Of a DNA stretch of 64,000 nucleotides, positions 25,864 to 37,433 are shown piece after piece. The stretch comes from Symbiotaphrina buchneri (taxonomy: Eukaryota > Ascomycota > Symbiotaphrinales > Symbiotaphrinaceae), in contig BCIG01000027.1 of NCBI GenBank assembly GCA_001599915.1, positions 310,001 through 374,000 on the forward strand. The letters are read 5' to 3'. The translations under genes were made by a program, and so were the position numbers. Under the pieces are notes generated by a model, which was given only the letters and a program-made list of their open reading frames with translations, did not search any database and was not told the origin of the DNA. The first letter of the stretch is position 1. Every line of letters begins with the position of its first letter.

Positions 25864-26874
25864 AGGGGGTGCGGCGCACGATGTACATATGCTTTTGTCA
25901 GTGACGAAAAAGAATCGTCGATCCAGCTGACCAGGATTGCTCTGTCGAAGTTGTAACTCTTTTCTGGCCTGGATGCGTAGGCTGAGCGAATCAACTGCGT
26001 TCTTACGTGGGCCTGGATCTGGCATTTGACTCATTTCGTGGAACCAGGAACATGCACCTGTCAGGGGTAGGGGCAGTGAGTAACAGCACGGCATGGAGAA
26101 GCGCCAATTAACGGCCTATTGATCAGTTTTTCTTGCCGTGGAAAGTCATTTGAAACAAATCCAACGAGCAGCCACTCTGTATGTACTCGAACAATGTCCT
26201 GTCGCCATGCAGCCGAATGTCGTATAGTTTCCCTCTCCTTTGGATAAGTGATCGATGTGATCTTCAGAATTCGAACCTTGGCGGCAGAGGAGCATGTTAC
26301 AACTGTCCCATTTCCGCCGCGCATAGAATGAACGTAAGGTAAAGTACGAATAGGTAGATATGCCGCGTGTAGGTAAAGGATTTACTATCACGAGGTACTT
26401 ACGAGTACACAAGGTTGCACAGGCGTACGTTGTCAGATAGGCTGCCGCAGCCGAAGCCGCAGGCCGCTTGCCGCTTCACGCCAATCACAGAACCAAATTG
26501 CATGGCCAAACAACCCACAGGTGCAGGCAGACTAGACGCACATCATCCATGCCGGGGGAGCGGCAGACGACACCCGCCAACCAATCAATAATGATTCTCG
26601 AGGCTTATCCTTGAGGCGCCAGCATAGAAAGTATGAGTTAACCCAAGATCTGCATCCCCCACGAGTGGACTTCTCGAGGACAGGAGCTTGCGTGAGACCA
26701 GTCCGCATCTTTCTTTTCCCTTCATCATCTTCATCTTTGCTTTCTGTTCCACATTCATTTTCAGTTTTTCTTTATATTTCTCTCTGGCTACGATCTTTCT
26801 CCTACACTGTGCGCTGCGATGTTTAAGCGTTGATCTTCACACTATCTGTCGCTGTTATGCTTTGGTAGCCGCAC
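25864..26874. other. Intergenic, between NUO24 and an unknown gene
   Basis: These 1011 bp hold the NUO24 3' UTR and the upstream region of the next plus-strand gene. The last 200 bp are rich in CT (TTCATCATCTTCATCTTTGC near 26722), typical of fungal core promoters. One frame stays open from 26688 into the next gene in a second frame but has no ATG until 26982. Confidence 0.45.
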
Positions 26875-29800
26875 ATGGCGGCTGCCGCCCTGAGAGCAGC
26901 ATCTTTGGCCCAACCGCCCGAAGCGGTGCAGTCGAGATCGATTGCCTCCGCGGCGTACGAACATGCACTTCCTGCAGGTCCATGTCACTTTCGGAGCTTG
27001 ACTGGCGGTCGAGGCGCACCTCAATGTGGTTGCAGGAGATTTTGGAGCAGCAGAAGGTCGGCTCAGACAAGGGGACATCTTGGTTGTGAGGACCAGGAAG
27101 ATGGCACATACCAATGTGCCTGTGGCCATCATGCCTGCTTCCATGACGGTCCACCCGCCCGTACTTCTGAGAAAGTCGACTCCCCCGTCACTCCGGGCCG
27201 CGGCCCGCGTGCCTCTCAAAAAGTGACCACCACGACTGAGCTCCTTGCAACTGATAGACCCGTTCCCGGAGAAAATGACCAAGTGCAGATTCTCGATACT
27301 GCTGCACCCTTCTTGACAATCGGAAACGTCCCAATTGACATAGCGGCGCTCGACTGTGGTTTACAGAGTACGGACGCTAGCTCTATACAATTGCGACTGC
27401 GAGACCAGAGCACATATCCAGGCTCCCGTACGTCTGTAGGAATACTCCCAGCAGCTAGTCGGTCGAGGGTTTCTTCGCAATCAGCAGATAGTGCAGATAC
27501 CAGTGGACTACCACCCATCCCGTCTCAATGTCGGATAGAGCCACGACTGTTAAATCCGTTCTCCACCGGACAAGCTTTCGCAGACTCTCAGACGAATTTC
27601 CAACGAGCTCCTCCAATGGATACATTGCCATCAAGGACAATGCCACCTCCCATAGACACGGTGTCTGGGCCATGCGGAAACGATCCTTCGAATGCTAGAG
27701 AGAATGGGCAGTTACAACAAGTATTGGATAACAATGGCGCCAAACCTGCAAACTCTGTTGGCGGCGTGGATTTCTGTACCCTGTTCGGACAGTCAAGGGA
27801 TAGTCGTGATGAAAGTCCCACGGAAGTGGCAACTCCAATGGACCAGGTGCTCCAGCAAAGGGCCGATAAGTTTGACAAGTCAATTCAGAGTATCAGGGAC
27901 TGGCTGGCACTTCAATCGACCAATGTTAACTCGTGCAAGTCTCCGCACTCTGCAGACATGGAGACTAACGTATCCGGACGCGCTGAGGGCAAACCACATG
28001 CATTGGAGGCGAGCGAGTTCTTTCAGAAAGTAGTACCAGAGCTGCGGACGCTTATGTTGCAGCTCAGTACTTATCCTACCATTGCTACAGCTCTCAAGGC
28101 GCATTCGGAGCGTCTTGAAGTTCTCGAGAATGCTTCTTTCCTGCACGGTCCTCTGGAAGAGCTTCAGGAGAAAGCGGATCTAATTGAAGGACGCTTGGCT
28201 GAAATTGAGAGTAAGATCGAGGAGCATGAACGACGTTTCACGTTATTGGATGACGAGTCACCCAACGACCGGTATAGCAGGGGAGGACGGAGGCTCGAAG
28301 AAACGACCGAATCCTTCGCCTCTGACAGATCCAACGATACGCGTCGTTCTGCAGCATCCTCTGCTGCCATCGGAAGGGCTGCCTTTGGCCCAGAACTGGA
28401 GACCCTGATCGGATCTTTCGATTCTAGGATCCGAGAGCTGGAACTCGCCTCGCTACCAACACCTGACCGCCCTTGGGAGCTTGAAGTGATTTTGCTCCCC
28501 TGGGGCCGGCGCCTAAAGGGGATATGGTATTCCATGGGTGATTTTCCAAGCTCTAGGTCTCCTACTCAAGCGAGTGAGGAATGGACAGGGGTTTCTCCTG
28601 GGAATATGCTTCCCCATACAGAAGGATCAAGTACGTATAGTTGCGGCTGGGATTTCACGTCTATCCAACGCTGGGCAGACAGTACGCTTGAATGGATGGC
28701 TCCAAGAGCATCTGGACCTTCCAGTACCGTGTATTCGCGACTTAAAAGCAAGGGCTTGGTACACAAGGTCTACGTGACAGACAATAGCGCAAGTCGGGTA
28801 CAAAGTACGATCTTGGCAGCCTTTAAGACGGCGTTGGCGGCTTTGACAGGTGGTAATCCCGCAGTCCGATCCAGCGGAAATCTGCCCATGGATAATGAAT
28901 CCGACGATGAGCAAGATTTACCCCTTGGTCTGAAGGCTCCTTTTACACCGCTTCGCAAAATATACAAGGAGTCCCGGTTGCGATTTTTGACGTCAGCGGA
29001 AATGATAACTCCTGCGCTTTGGACATCAGATTTTCTCCGAAGCAATGTGGTCATGAAGGCTAACGATGGACGGAAGCGGCTGTTTATAACCACCAGCGAG
29101 GCTTACCTTCAACGTGGCCACTGCAAGGAGTGGACTTGGGACGCTCTTAAACTGCTTCCGAGCTACGACGAAAACCATAGCGGAATGACATCCGGCGTCC
29201 CTTCTAAGGCAAGTCCTTCCTTCAAGTCGTGCTGGGACTGGGATCCGCGTCCCGATCTGCCAGAGAGCGCACATTCATCATTCGGGCCGCCTGCTACAAG
29301 TCAGCACCCATTGCCCAAAATCGGACATAAAGATGAAGATGCGGCATGTGACGAGCACTCTTCTCAAGGGTCTTCTAATTCCAGTTCGGCGTTCCCTGAT
29401 GCTCAACCCGTTCCGATATCGCCGCTATCAGAGCTACCATCACGGCGGCACTTAGATCATCGCCGTACCGCTTCCATGCCGACAGTTCCCACCATCATCA
29501 AGAGTGGAAGCGCATTATCAGCAAAGCGTCGCTTGATCCACCTGAACGATGCGCAGCCCGCGAGTCAAGCATCCTGGAAACGCCGACGGAGATCTCGCTC
29601 TCCCACGTTCGAGCCTTCAATCCGGTTCGCAGCGACCCCACGGCGCTCTGATCCGCCCAGCCCATTTTTCTCTGAAGTCGTGCCCCAGGACGGTAGAAGT
29701 CAAGCGAATGGAATCGGGTTGATGACAAAAAGAAGCTCGACTCCGTTTGCCTACGCAACACCCCATAGTGGCCCCGCCGATAACGCAGGCAATAATACTA

Positions 29801-29991
29801 GCAACGAGGGAGCAAGTGATGGTGGGCGCAATTTTGAAGATGACAATAACGGGGCAGCTGAAGAGGAGGCCTGGGAAGGCGTGGGGAGCGATGGGAAGGA
29901 GGAGGGGTGCATGGGAGGTGATGAAGATTCGATGTCTTTAGCGGAGGACCAACTTGACGATGTTAATGATGATTCGGGATATGAAATGTGA
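26875..29991 (+). CDS. Large protein of unknown function with Cys/His cluster
   Basis: One open frame of 1038 residues. Near residues 50-95 there is a Cys/His-rich stretch (QCGCRRFW ... QCACGHHACFHD) that could bind zinc. A Pro/Ser-rich region follows, then a predicted helical, coiled-coil-like segment (ALKAHSERLEVLENASF, EELQEKADLIEGRLAEIESK, around residues 410-470). A globular C-terminal part has RPWELEVILLPWGRRLKGIW and SRLKSKGLVHKVYV. The tail is acidic (AEEEAWEGVGSDGKEEG). A KRRRRSRSP-like basic stretch suggests the nucleus. I do not recognise the family and assign no function. Small introns inside the frame cannot be excluded, notably near 27057-27096. Confidence 0.7.
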   Translation: MAAAALRAASLAQPPEAVQSRSIASAAYEHALPAGPCHFRSLTGGRGAPQCGCRRFWSSRRSAQTRGHLGCEDQEDGTYQCACGHHACFHDGPPARTSEKVDSPVTPGRGPRASQKVTTTTELLATDRPVPGENDQVQILDTAAPFLTIGNVPIDIAALDCGLQSTDASSIQLRLRDQSTYPGSRTSVGILPAASRSRVSSQSADSADTSGLPPIPSQCRIEPRLLNPFSTGQAFADSQTNFQRAPPMDTLPSRTMPPPIDTVSGPCGNDPSNARENGQLQQVLDNNGAKPANSVGGVDFCTLFGQSRDSRDESPTEVATPMDQVLQQRADKFDKSIQSIRDWLALQSTNVNSCKSPHSADMETNVSGRAEGKPHALEASEFFQKVVPELRTLMLQLSTYPTIATALKAHSERLEVLENASFLHGPLEELQEKADLIEGRLAEIESKIEEHERRFTLLDDESPNDRYSRGGRRLEETTESFASDRSNDTRRSAASSAAIGRAAFGPELETLIGSFDSRIRELELASLPTPDRPWELEVILLPWGRRLKGIWYSMGDFPSSRSPTQASEEWTGVSPGNMLPHTEGSSTYSCGWDFTSIQRWADSTLEWMAPRASGPSSTVYSRLKSKGLVHKVYVTDNSASRVQSTILAAFKTALAALTGGNPAVRSSGNLPMDNESDDEQDLPLGLKAPFTPLRKIYKESRLRFLTSAEMITPALWTSDFLRSNVVMKANDGRKRLFITTSEAYLQRGHCKEWTWDALKLLPSYDENHSGMTSGVPSKASPSFKSCWDWDPRPDLPESAHSSFGPPATSQHPLPKIGHKDEDAACDEHSSQGSSNSSSAFPDAQPVPISPLSELPSRRHLDHRRTASMPTVPTIIKSGSALSAKRRLIHLNDAQPASQASWKRRRRSRSPTFEPSIRFAATPRRSDPPSPFFSEVVPQDGRSQANGIGLMTKRSSTPFAYATPHSGPADNAGNNTSNEGASDGGRNFEDDNNGAAEEEAWEGVGSDGKEEGCMGGDEDSMSLAEDQLDDVNDDSGYEM

Positions 29992-30800
29992 GGGAAGGAA
30001 ACGTACAAGCGGCGCTTCAGCGGATGTGTTGGGAACATGTGCTGAATATACTGTATCATTATCCCGGATGCTGTGGGCGTTTGATGGATCAGGCGATCCC
30101 TTCTCCCCGCTCTTTCTCTTATATGGGGACAATAGAATGCGGACTATACTATATCATACCACTCTCAACCGATCCGACTGCAATTTTGAAGCGCCCTGAC
30201 ATAGCCATAGCCAATCAATGAGATATTTCTGATAACATGGTGCTTCCTAAGTCTTCCTCGATTAGACAGTGCTCCAGGTCCAAAATATCTTGGAAATCAA
30301 TTGATCAAAGGCATTGATTACATCACATACTGCTTAACAATTAGAGTCGCCCTTCATAGCCGTGACCTTGGCCTCTTAAGCTGTAGAAGATACAGGAGTC
30401 CTACTTCGTTCCGTTGAGATATCCAGACGCTCAGCCAATCAGCATGCGCCTAAAGGGGGAAGCAAATGCGCTGTGACCGTCTGCAGCCTCGGCAATCGGG
30501 CCCCCACCCCCGTCATCCAATCCGTCGCTTGGGCTCAAATCCGGGGAAGCCCATCCCATTCTCTCTATTTTACAACTGTACAACAAGCCATCTTTCCTTT
30601 ACTACTACCTTACTACTATACCCATCTGAGTCCTTACAAGGCCCATCAGCACAGCTACGAGTAGACTGGTCATATTGCGCCTCCAAGGCCCCTCTGCTCA
30701 TATATATCACGCCCTCAATCGCGCAACGCCCGGCCATCGCTCCTCCGTCAACACCCTCGGCATCGAAACCCCACTTCTCTCTCCTCACCACCACAGCACA
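29992..30800. other. Intergenic, cytochrome b5 gene promoter
   Basis: These 809 bp lie upstream of the cytochrome b5 gene. The last 250 bp are CT-rich, as in many fungal promoters. No gene was recognised. Confidence 0.45.
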
Positions 30801-31137
30801 ATGGCAGCAGACAAGAAACTCTCAGTCTCGGACGTGGCGTCCCACAACTCCGCCGACAAGGGCATGTACATCATCATCGACGGCAGCGTGTACGACGTGA
30901 CGGGCTTCGTGGACGAGCACCCCGGCGGCGCCAAGATCCTGAAGAGAGTCGCCGGCAAGGATGCGAGCAAGCAGTTCTGGAAGGTAAGCTGATGCCTGGG
31001 GCGAGATGGTTGGTTGTGTGTGCGTAAAGGATAAAGGCTTATGTTGGTGTACGCTGCAGTATCATAACGAGGGAGTGCTGAAAAAGTACACCCCGAGGTT
31101 GAAGATAGGCACTGTGGAGGAGAAGGCGAAGTTATAG
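30801..31137 (+). CDS. Small cytochrome b5-like heme-binding protein
   Basis: Exons 30801-30983 and 31060-31137 encode only 86 residues. The fold is a bare cytochrome b5 domain. The first axial ligand is His40 in DEHPGG and the second is probably His63 in FWKYHNEG. There is no signal peptide and no C-terminal membrane anchor, so the protein should be soluble, unlike the anchored cytochrome b5 of the endoplasmic reticulum. The intron (30984-31059) has a GTAAGC donor and lies just before the second heme ligand. Its redox partner is unknown. The gene converges on the J-domain gene, with 269 bp between. Confidence 0.9.
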
Positions 31138-31406
31138 ATACGTGGCGTGACTTGCGAGGGGTCTGTGCTTGGATAGATATGAGGTGCCTAGGATATCATC
31201 GGTCATTTAGCAGTGTCATTAGAAGTCGTGATTGTGTACGCTAGAAGTGTCGGATACACGCTGACGCCAAAGACATGTTCGTTTCCATCCGCATCCTAGC
31301 GGGCAACAAAAGAGCTTCTGCTGGAACAGGAAAGTGCTATCGCAAAATGCAATCTCTGAAGGATCCAAATGAGACGTCAAAGTTGAACCAATTGCGCCAT
31401 GATCTC

Positions 31407-33083
31407 CTAACCCCCTATCTCCTCCAGCACCTCACCGCAGATGTTATACAAGCTGCTGGCCGCGTGGTAGACAGCCATGGTGCGCTCGTCCGATTCCAGT
31501 CCATACTTGCATTTGAGTTTGTCAGGGTGCCACCTCACCAGCTCGATCCGTGCCTGCGCGCGAAGGTCGCGGATCTGCTCGCCAGTCCCCGGGGTGAAGC
31601 TGAAGGTACGGCACGTGCTCCGGTTGTCCTTCTTCACAAACGGTTCAAGACCGAAGGCCCGGACAAAGAAAAGATGAGCCATCCATTTCATGGCGTCAGC
31701 GTCGCTAAAGACAGAGCCATCCGGTGAGATTAGAGACCGCTGAGCAAGCTCGTCTGGCTTCATCGTCAATGTAGGCCAGGGTATGCCCGAGTTGCCTGAA
31801 CGGACTTGCTCGGCTGACGGCCAAGACCTATTATACCGCTCGAAAGAAGCCTTATATGCATCTGGTGCGGCAGTCAGAGGTGTTCGCATGCCGCTCATTT
31901 CTCCCGCCCCGCCATCTTCCGGCGCGTTAGGACTCCGGCCCTGGGGTTCAGAGTGCATACCGGGAGACACTGATGGCCCTCCCAATTGCTGAGAGGCTTG
32001 TAGAAACCGATACTGGGCCGCGTATAGAACCTGCCATTGCCTGTTCAGTTCTGAAGCGCTGTATCGTAACCCTTGCTCTTCGTGTCGCAATTTGGCTTCC
32101 CGCAAGTCCAAACTGGCGGCTGTATACTGGCGAGACGTTGGATTGAAGACTTCCTCAGTGGATGCAGCGCTCTCGACGCCATACATATGACTGTCAACCT
32201 CTCCTGTAAATCCAAAATCAACGTTGGACAAGTCTTCAGCCGGTTGTCCTAACCAGGGCACATCAGAGCCACGTGACCAAGCTGTGCTCGAAGAGTAGAC
32301 AGGCCCAGCGGTGAAGGGTTGAGAAGCAGGTGGAAAAGAGGTCCTTGGAGAACAAGGCTCCGAATGCATTCCTGTACTATCCTGGGAAGCTGCGTGATCT
32401 GTCCCAAAACTGCCATCACCATGCGCAACAGGGACCCGACGTCCAAATGATGCGGGATCTCGAAGACCAAACGCGTGCATATGAGCTGGAAGGTCGGTTC
32501 CATACTGACTACGGGATTCTGATGGGCGGAAGCCCGGTAAAGTGTTGCAGCTGGCAGGAGTATCTGGAGAATCCTCGCCCAAACTCCAGGAATGCCTACT
32601 ATTTCGGGATCTCTTCCTCCAAGAGGGAATAGATATTCCAACTGTCTGAACTCGGCCTTTCGATCGTTTCACACGACGCTGAAACAAACAGTTGGCCAAC
32701 TGCGACTCAAGTGGATCTTGCTTCGAAGCTTGAGGCAAGACAACCCGTTCAACATTGATAATAGGTGGTATATGCCTTTTTCTGTGACTTGTCGACCCCG
32801 CGAGCGCCGGGCCGCTTGATTGCGCTCCGAGGTTCTGGGATGCATAGACGAATGCGTCGAACGGACCTGCCACGCTTTGAAGGGCCTGTGGTACAAAAGG
32901 GGCTGAAGATGGCTGAGCATAGGGTCCACCGTTCGCCGCCCAGTACACCCCTGCATTAGGGCAGCCTTCAACCAGATAGTAGTCGACAGAGTGGCTAGCA
33001 GAGTCCGGAGAGGGGCCATAATAGTACGGACCCTCTTGATAAATCCCAGGCTGGTGGGAACGATAGCCCCCACTAGTATCCAT
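31407..33083 (-). CDS. Disordered protein with C-terminal J-domain-like segment
   Basis: A single exon of 558 residues. The first 480 are low complexity, rich in Ser, Gly, Pro and Tyr, with a basic patch (FQRRVKRSKGR). The last 70 residues are helical. RDLRAQARIELVRWHPDKL contains the HPD tripeptide at residues 519-521, and AVYHAASSLYNICGEVLEEI follows. This resembles the HPD-bearing C-terminus of NFKBIL1-type proteins and fungal J-like proteins more than a standard N-terminal DnaJ domain. An interaction with Hsp70 is possible but not shown. The start at 33083 is the only good ATG. I do not know the function. Confidence 0.7.
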   Translation of the reverse strand: MDTSGGYRSHQPGIYQEGPYYYGPSPDSASHSVDYYLVEGCPNAGVYWAANGGPYAQPSSAPFVPQALQSVAGPFDAFVYASQNLGAQSSGPALAGSTSHRKRHIPPIINVERVVLPQASKQDPLESQLANCLFQRRVKRSKGRVQTVGISIPSWRKRSRNSRHSWSLGEDSPDTPASCNTLPGFRPSESRSQYGTDLPAHMHAFGLRDPASFGRRVPVAHGDGSFGTDHAASQDSTGMHSEPCSPRTSFPPASQPFTAGPVYSSSTAWSRGSDVPWLGQPAEDLSNVDFGFTGEVDSHMYGVESAASTEEVFNPTSRQYTAASLDLREAKLRHEEQGLRYSASELNRQWQVLYAAQYRFLQASQQLGGPSVSPGMHSEPQGRSPNAPEDGGAGEMSGMRTPLTAAPDAYKASFERYNRSWPSAEQVRSGNSGIPWPTLTMKPDELAQRSLISPDGSVFSDADAMKWMAHLFFVRAFGLEPFVKKDNRSTCRTFSFTPGTGEQIRDLRAQARIELVRWHPDKLKCKYGLESDERTMAVYHAASSLYNICGEVLEEIGG

Positions 33084-34049
33084 GGCGATAGCAGCTGGAT
33101 ACTCCGGCTGAAAGGAATGGAAAGGGTTGAACTTTGAAGAGTGACGCAGAAGGAAATGGTGTCCTTTCTTTCAGAATGGAGCAGACACCGTATGTTGAAG
33201 CTCGAGGCAGCGCAGGTTTAACGCCGGTAGCAGCCGGAGAAAACATATGCTACACTGGCGCATTTACAAGGGGGGGTTTATGACAAGATAAGCCGAATGA
33301 AAAGAGGAAGGGGAGGGGTTCGATGATGAACGAGGGAATGGACCAGGTGGACAGTGATGATATGTCTTTCAAGTGAATTCCGGTAACTGCCTGCAGAAAA
33401 TCGGGGAAATCAGAGACGAAGTCCATTTCACCGCCACGACTGTGAATGCCGTACGGGAACCGGCAGAAAGAGCCATACGAAGCCAGATCATGATGATCGA
33501 GGAGAAATGAATAGGGCCTATCAATCCTGGAGGTACAAACGACAATGTGCTCTGGTTGTTCAACGTTAAACGTTCAAACGTGACCTGGATGAGCAACTTG
33601 AGACATCAAACAAACAGTTGGAGCCTCACTCGGAAGCCGGGGGAGGGAAAGTCGCGCCTCAGCAAGAGTCTCATAGCGTACGTTGATGTGATCATGAGGC
33701 TGATTAACTGCACAGATCAACAGCATGATTCATCTTCTATTTTGACCTTCACCGGCTCTTGTAGAGTATAACTGCCAATATTCATTGCCGGGTGGTGCCA
33801 TTGCCCAGGTGCAGACCATAAGTAAGGTAGGTTAGTAACTTACCGTGTCTGTGAGGGAGCGTTGTGAAGCCATATGCTGCCAATAATGATTTCGCTGACT
33901 AAGGAAGTGTCCGGTGTACCAGTAGCGCAGGAGCACAGAGCATCGGTGATCGGCGTTTCACTCGTATTGATTGTAGACCTGCGAATAACTTTCGTACGGT
34001 ACCTCACTTCGAAGCTGGCAGGCAGACATAGCTGAGGAGGGCTGCAATC
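33084..34049. promoter_or_regulatory. Divergent promoter region, J-like gene and DHX16
   Basis: These 966 bp separate two divergent start codons. No convincing frame is present. A TAAGGTAGGTTAG element occurs near 33823. Confidence 0.4.
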
Positions 34050-37000
34050 ATGGACACCCGACGCTGGGTCTCAGATAACTTAATCAAGGTGCGTTCATAC
34101 AAGATGGAAATGCAGCTGACACCAGCTGACACTCGGCAGTTCTCCGGCGCTTCAGACCCAACTGTCGTGGATTTCGTCCTTGCGACAGCCCGTGGCGCCA
34201 AATCTTCCTCGGCGCTCTACGACAAGCTCGTCGACTTCCTGGATGGCTCGGCCCCGGACATTAAGAAGTTCAGCACCGAGCTGTACAACAGGTCTGGAAG
34301 ATCGTCTGGAAGCAATGGTGACGCGCTGTCCAAGAAACCGAAAGAGGCCGCCCCCAAGGTGGAAAAGAAGCGCTACACGCTTCTCGAAATGGAGGATGAG
34401 GACGCTGCGCTGACGCCACCCAAGGTCGAGAGAGTCGACAAAGAATCGCGTAGCAGGCATCGCCATGATAAGGAGGGGCGTGATAGGGACCGAGACGGCG
34501 AGAGGAAACGGGACAGAAGCCAAGATGGTGAAAGCCGGCGCCGCAGAGAGGAACGTCGCTCAAAGAAACTGAGACGGAGAGACGATGCGGGCTTTGAGGA
34601 AAGATGGGGTGATGAAGAATATATTGAGGAACCAGAGGAACCAGAGCTCGATCGGTCCGCCGCGAAAAGAGTCAAACTGGAAGACGCTGGTGCGTCGCCA
34701 CAACCCGAGGAGTCGGATGTTGATGAGGAGACTAAGGCAGAGAGAGAACGTCAGAGGGATCTGGAGGAGCGAGCCCAGTTCGAAAAACGTCTGAAGAGCA
34801 AGGATGATAAGTTGACCAAGAAAGTCGTTGAAGATCGGTCGTCGAGAAAAGAGGACAAGATTCTTGCACAACGGCGCGCGCTGGCCGAAGACGCAGCAGC
34901 TAGACAAGCGGCTATGCCAGATCTTCGGGAAAGGTCACGGCAGGAGTACCTGAAGAAACGTGAGGCTGAAAGGCTAGCGCTCTTGCGAAAGCAAGTTGCA
35001 GAAGAGACTGAGGAGCTACGGAACAATCCTGATCTGACTCGCCGAGAGAAGGAAGAGTTTGCGAGAAATCGAGAAGTCCTCCGTCTAGCAGAAGAACGTT
35101 TGCGAGTAGACGATCATCGTGATGGCTATATGCTACCAGAAGACTATATCACCGAGAAGGGAAAGATCGATCGGAAGCGCAAGGAAGAAGCTCTGTACAA
35201 ACGCTATGTTGACAGAGACGAGCATGGTCAAGAGCGGTTTGTCACGGAGCAGGAGGAGTGGGAGAGGGAGCAGACGGCCAAGGCAAAGGCTCAGATCACT
35301 CGCTCAGAGCGTGTCGATGAAGGGGATTATGACTACGTGTTTGACGAGGAGCAACGGATCAACTTCATCCTGGATTCTAAGATGGCTGGTTTTGACTCTG
35401 TGTCGAAGGAACAAAGATTCTTGCAAGAGAAGTTGAAGGCTGCAGAGGCCAAGGCTGCGTCTATTGAAGAGACGAGAAAAAGCCTCCCTATCTATAGCTT
35501 CCGGCAACAGCTACTTGACGCCCTTGACAAGTTCCAAATTTTGATCATTGTCGGGGAGACTGGAAGTGGAAAGACAACCCAAATTCCACAGTACCTACAT
35601 GAAGCAGGATATACTAAGAATGGGATGAAGGTTGGGTGTACCCAGCCTCGCCGGGTTGCTGCCATGAGTGTTGCTGCAAGAGTTGCGGAAGAGATGGGTG
35701 TCAAGCTGGGAAATGAAGTCGGTTATTCGATACGCTTCGAGGATGCTACGAGTGATAAGACCATCCTTAAGTATATGACGGACGGTATGTTGTTGCGCGA
35801 ATTTCTCACTGAGCCGGATCTCGGTGGTTATTCCGCTCTGATGATTGATGAGGCGCACGAGCGGACTCTCCATACCGAAATTTTGTTTGGATTAGTGAAA
35901 GATATCGCAAGATTCAGGCCGGACCTGAAGCTTTTAATTTCGTCTGCCACTATGGATGCACAGAAGTTTGCGAGGTACTTCGACGATGCACCGATCTTCA
36001 ATGTACCGGGAAGGAGATTTCCGGTCGACATACACTATACAAGTCAGCCGGAAGCAAACTATTTGGCTGCCGCTGTTACAACCATTTTCCAAATCCATGT
36101 TACTCAGGGCAAGGGCGATATCCTCGTCTTCTTGACAGGTCAGGAGGAGATCGAGGCCGCCGAACAGAATCTACAGGACACTGCTCGAAAACTAGGGTCA
36201 AAGATCAGAGAACTTATTATATGTCCTATCTATGCAAACCTCCCGTCAGAATTGCAGAGCAAAATCTTCGAGCCCACGCCTGATGGAGCTCGAAAGGTGG
36301 TGCTGGCAACAAATATTGCGGAAACGAGTCTGACCATTGATGGGATTGTATACGTTATCGACCCCGGCTTCGTCAAAGAGAACGTTTACAATCCTCGAAC
36401 AGGCATGGAATCATTGGTCGTAACGCCGTGTTCCCGTGCATCAGCAAACCAGCGTGCCGGAAGAGCAGGTCGTGTCGGTCCGGGGAAATGCTTCCGGCTC
36501 TACACCAAATGGGCGTACTATAATGAGCTGGATGAGAATACGACTCCGGAGATCCAGCGAACGAATCTTAACAGTGTTGTTCTGCTACTGAAGTCACTTG
36601 GGATTAACGATCTTATCGACTTCGATTTCATGGATCCGCCTCCGGCGGAAACCCTTATTAGGGCACTGGAACAGTTATACGCTCTTGGAGCGTTGAATGA
36701 TAGAGGCGAGCTCACGAAGATCGGCCGACAAATGGCCGAATTCCCCACAGACCCGATGCTAGCCAAGTCAATACTTGCAGCCGACAAGCTTGGCTGTGTT
36801 GAGGAAGTCCTGTCTATTATCGCAATGCTCGGCGAAGCGTCCGCCCTATTCTACCGGCCAAAGGATAAGAAGATCCACGCAGATAGCGCCCGTAACCGTT
36901 TTACTAATAAGGAAGGCGGTGACCATCTCACGCTTCTCAACATTTGGAACCAGTGGGTGGACTCGGACTTCAGTTACGTTTGGGCGCGCGAAAACTTCTT

Positions 37001-37433
37001 GCAGCAACGGAGCTTAACCCGCGCTCGCGACGTGCGCGATCAGCTGGCCAAGCTTTGCGACAGAGTCGAAGTCACCATCAACACTGCCGGGGCGAATAAT
37101 CTGCCTCCTATTCAGAAAGCCATCACGGCGGGTTTCTTCCCGAACGCTGCGAGGCTGCAGAGGGGAGGCGACAGCTACCGGACGATCAAGAATGGCATGA
37201 CGGTGTATATCCACCCGAGCAGCACGCTCATGGAGGTCAACCCGAAGTGGGTCATCTACTATGAGCTCGTGCTGACGAGCAAGGAGTACATGCGCAGCGT
37301 CATGCCCATACAGGCGGAGTGGTTGGTGGAAGCCGCGCCGCACTACTATAAGAAGAAGGATCTGGAGACGCTGGGCACGGAGAAGAAGATGCCTAAGGGC
37401 CAGGGAGCGGCTGGTGAGAAGAGCAAGATATGA
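34050..37433 (+). CDS. DEAH-box spliceosomal RNA helicase (Prp2/Cdc28/DHX16)
   Basis: Exons 34050-34088 and 34140-37433 give 1110 residues. The N-terminal third is highly charged ([18 protein letters not shown] type). The helicase core has motif [11 protein letters not shown] near residue 484, Ia [16 protein letters not shown] near 582, [19 protein letters not shown] and [12 protein letters not shown] near 783. The HA2 and OB-like C-terminal parts follow ([16 protein letters not shown]-type region, [19 protein letters not shown]). The family remodels the activated spliceosome before the first step of splicing. The first intron was inferred because its removal gives [17 protein letters not shown], the family sequence. 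It is 51 nt, in phase and free of stops, so an unspliced reading is also open (1127 residues). Confidence 0.93.
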   Translation: MDTRRWVSDNLIKVRSYKMEMQLTPADTRQFSGASDPTVVDFVLATARGAKSSSALYDKLVDFLDGSAPDIKKFSTELYNRSGRSSGSNGDALSKKPKEAAPKVEKKRYTLLEMEDEDAALTPPKVERVDKESRSRHRHDKEGRDRDRDGERKRDRSQDGESRRRREERRSKKLRRRDDAGFEERWGDEEYIEEPEEPELDRSAAKRVKLEDAGASPQPEESDVDEETKAERERQRDLEERAQFEKRLKSKDDKLTKKVVEDRSSRKEDKILAQRRALAEDAAARQAAMPDLRERSRQEYLKKREAERLALLRKQVAEETEELRNNPDLTRREKEEFARNREVLRLAEERLRVDDHRDGYMLPEDYITEKGKIDRKRKEEALYKRYVDRDEHGQERFVTEQEEWEREQTAKAKAQITRSERVDEGDYDYVFDEEQRINFILDSKMAGFDSVSKEQRFLQEKLKAAEAKAASIEETRKSLPIYSFRQQLLDALDKFQILIIVGETGSGKTTQIPQYLHEAGYTKNGMKVGCTQPRRVAAMSVAARVAEEMGVKLGNEVGYSIRFEDATSDKTILKYMTDGMLLREFLTEPDLGGYSALMIDEAHERTLHTEILFGLVKDIARFRPDLKLLISSATMDAQKFARYFDDAPIFNVPGRRFPVDIHYTSQPEANYLAAAVTTIFQIHVTQGKGDILVFLTGQEEIEAAEQNLQDTARKLGSKIRELIICPIYANLPSELQSKIFEPTPDGARKVVLATNIAETSLTIDGIVYVIDPGFVKENVYNPRTGMESLVVTPCSRASANQRAGRAGRVGPGKCFRLYTKWAYYNELDENTTPEIQRTNLNSVVLLLKSLGINDLIDFDFMDPPPAETLIRALEQLYALGALNDRGELTKIGRQMAEFPTDPMLAKSILAADKLGCVEEVLSIIAMLGEASALFYRPKDKKIHADSARNRFTNKEGGDHLTLLNIWNQWVDSDFSYVWARENFLQQRSLTRARDVRDQLAKLCDRVEVTINTAGANNLPPIQKAITAGFFPNAARLQRGGDSYRTIKNGMTVYIHPSSTLMEVNPKWVIYYELVLTSKEYMRSVMPIQAEWLVEAAPHYYKKKDLETLGTEKKMPKGQGAAGEKSKI

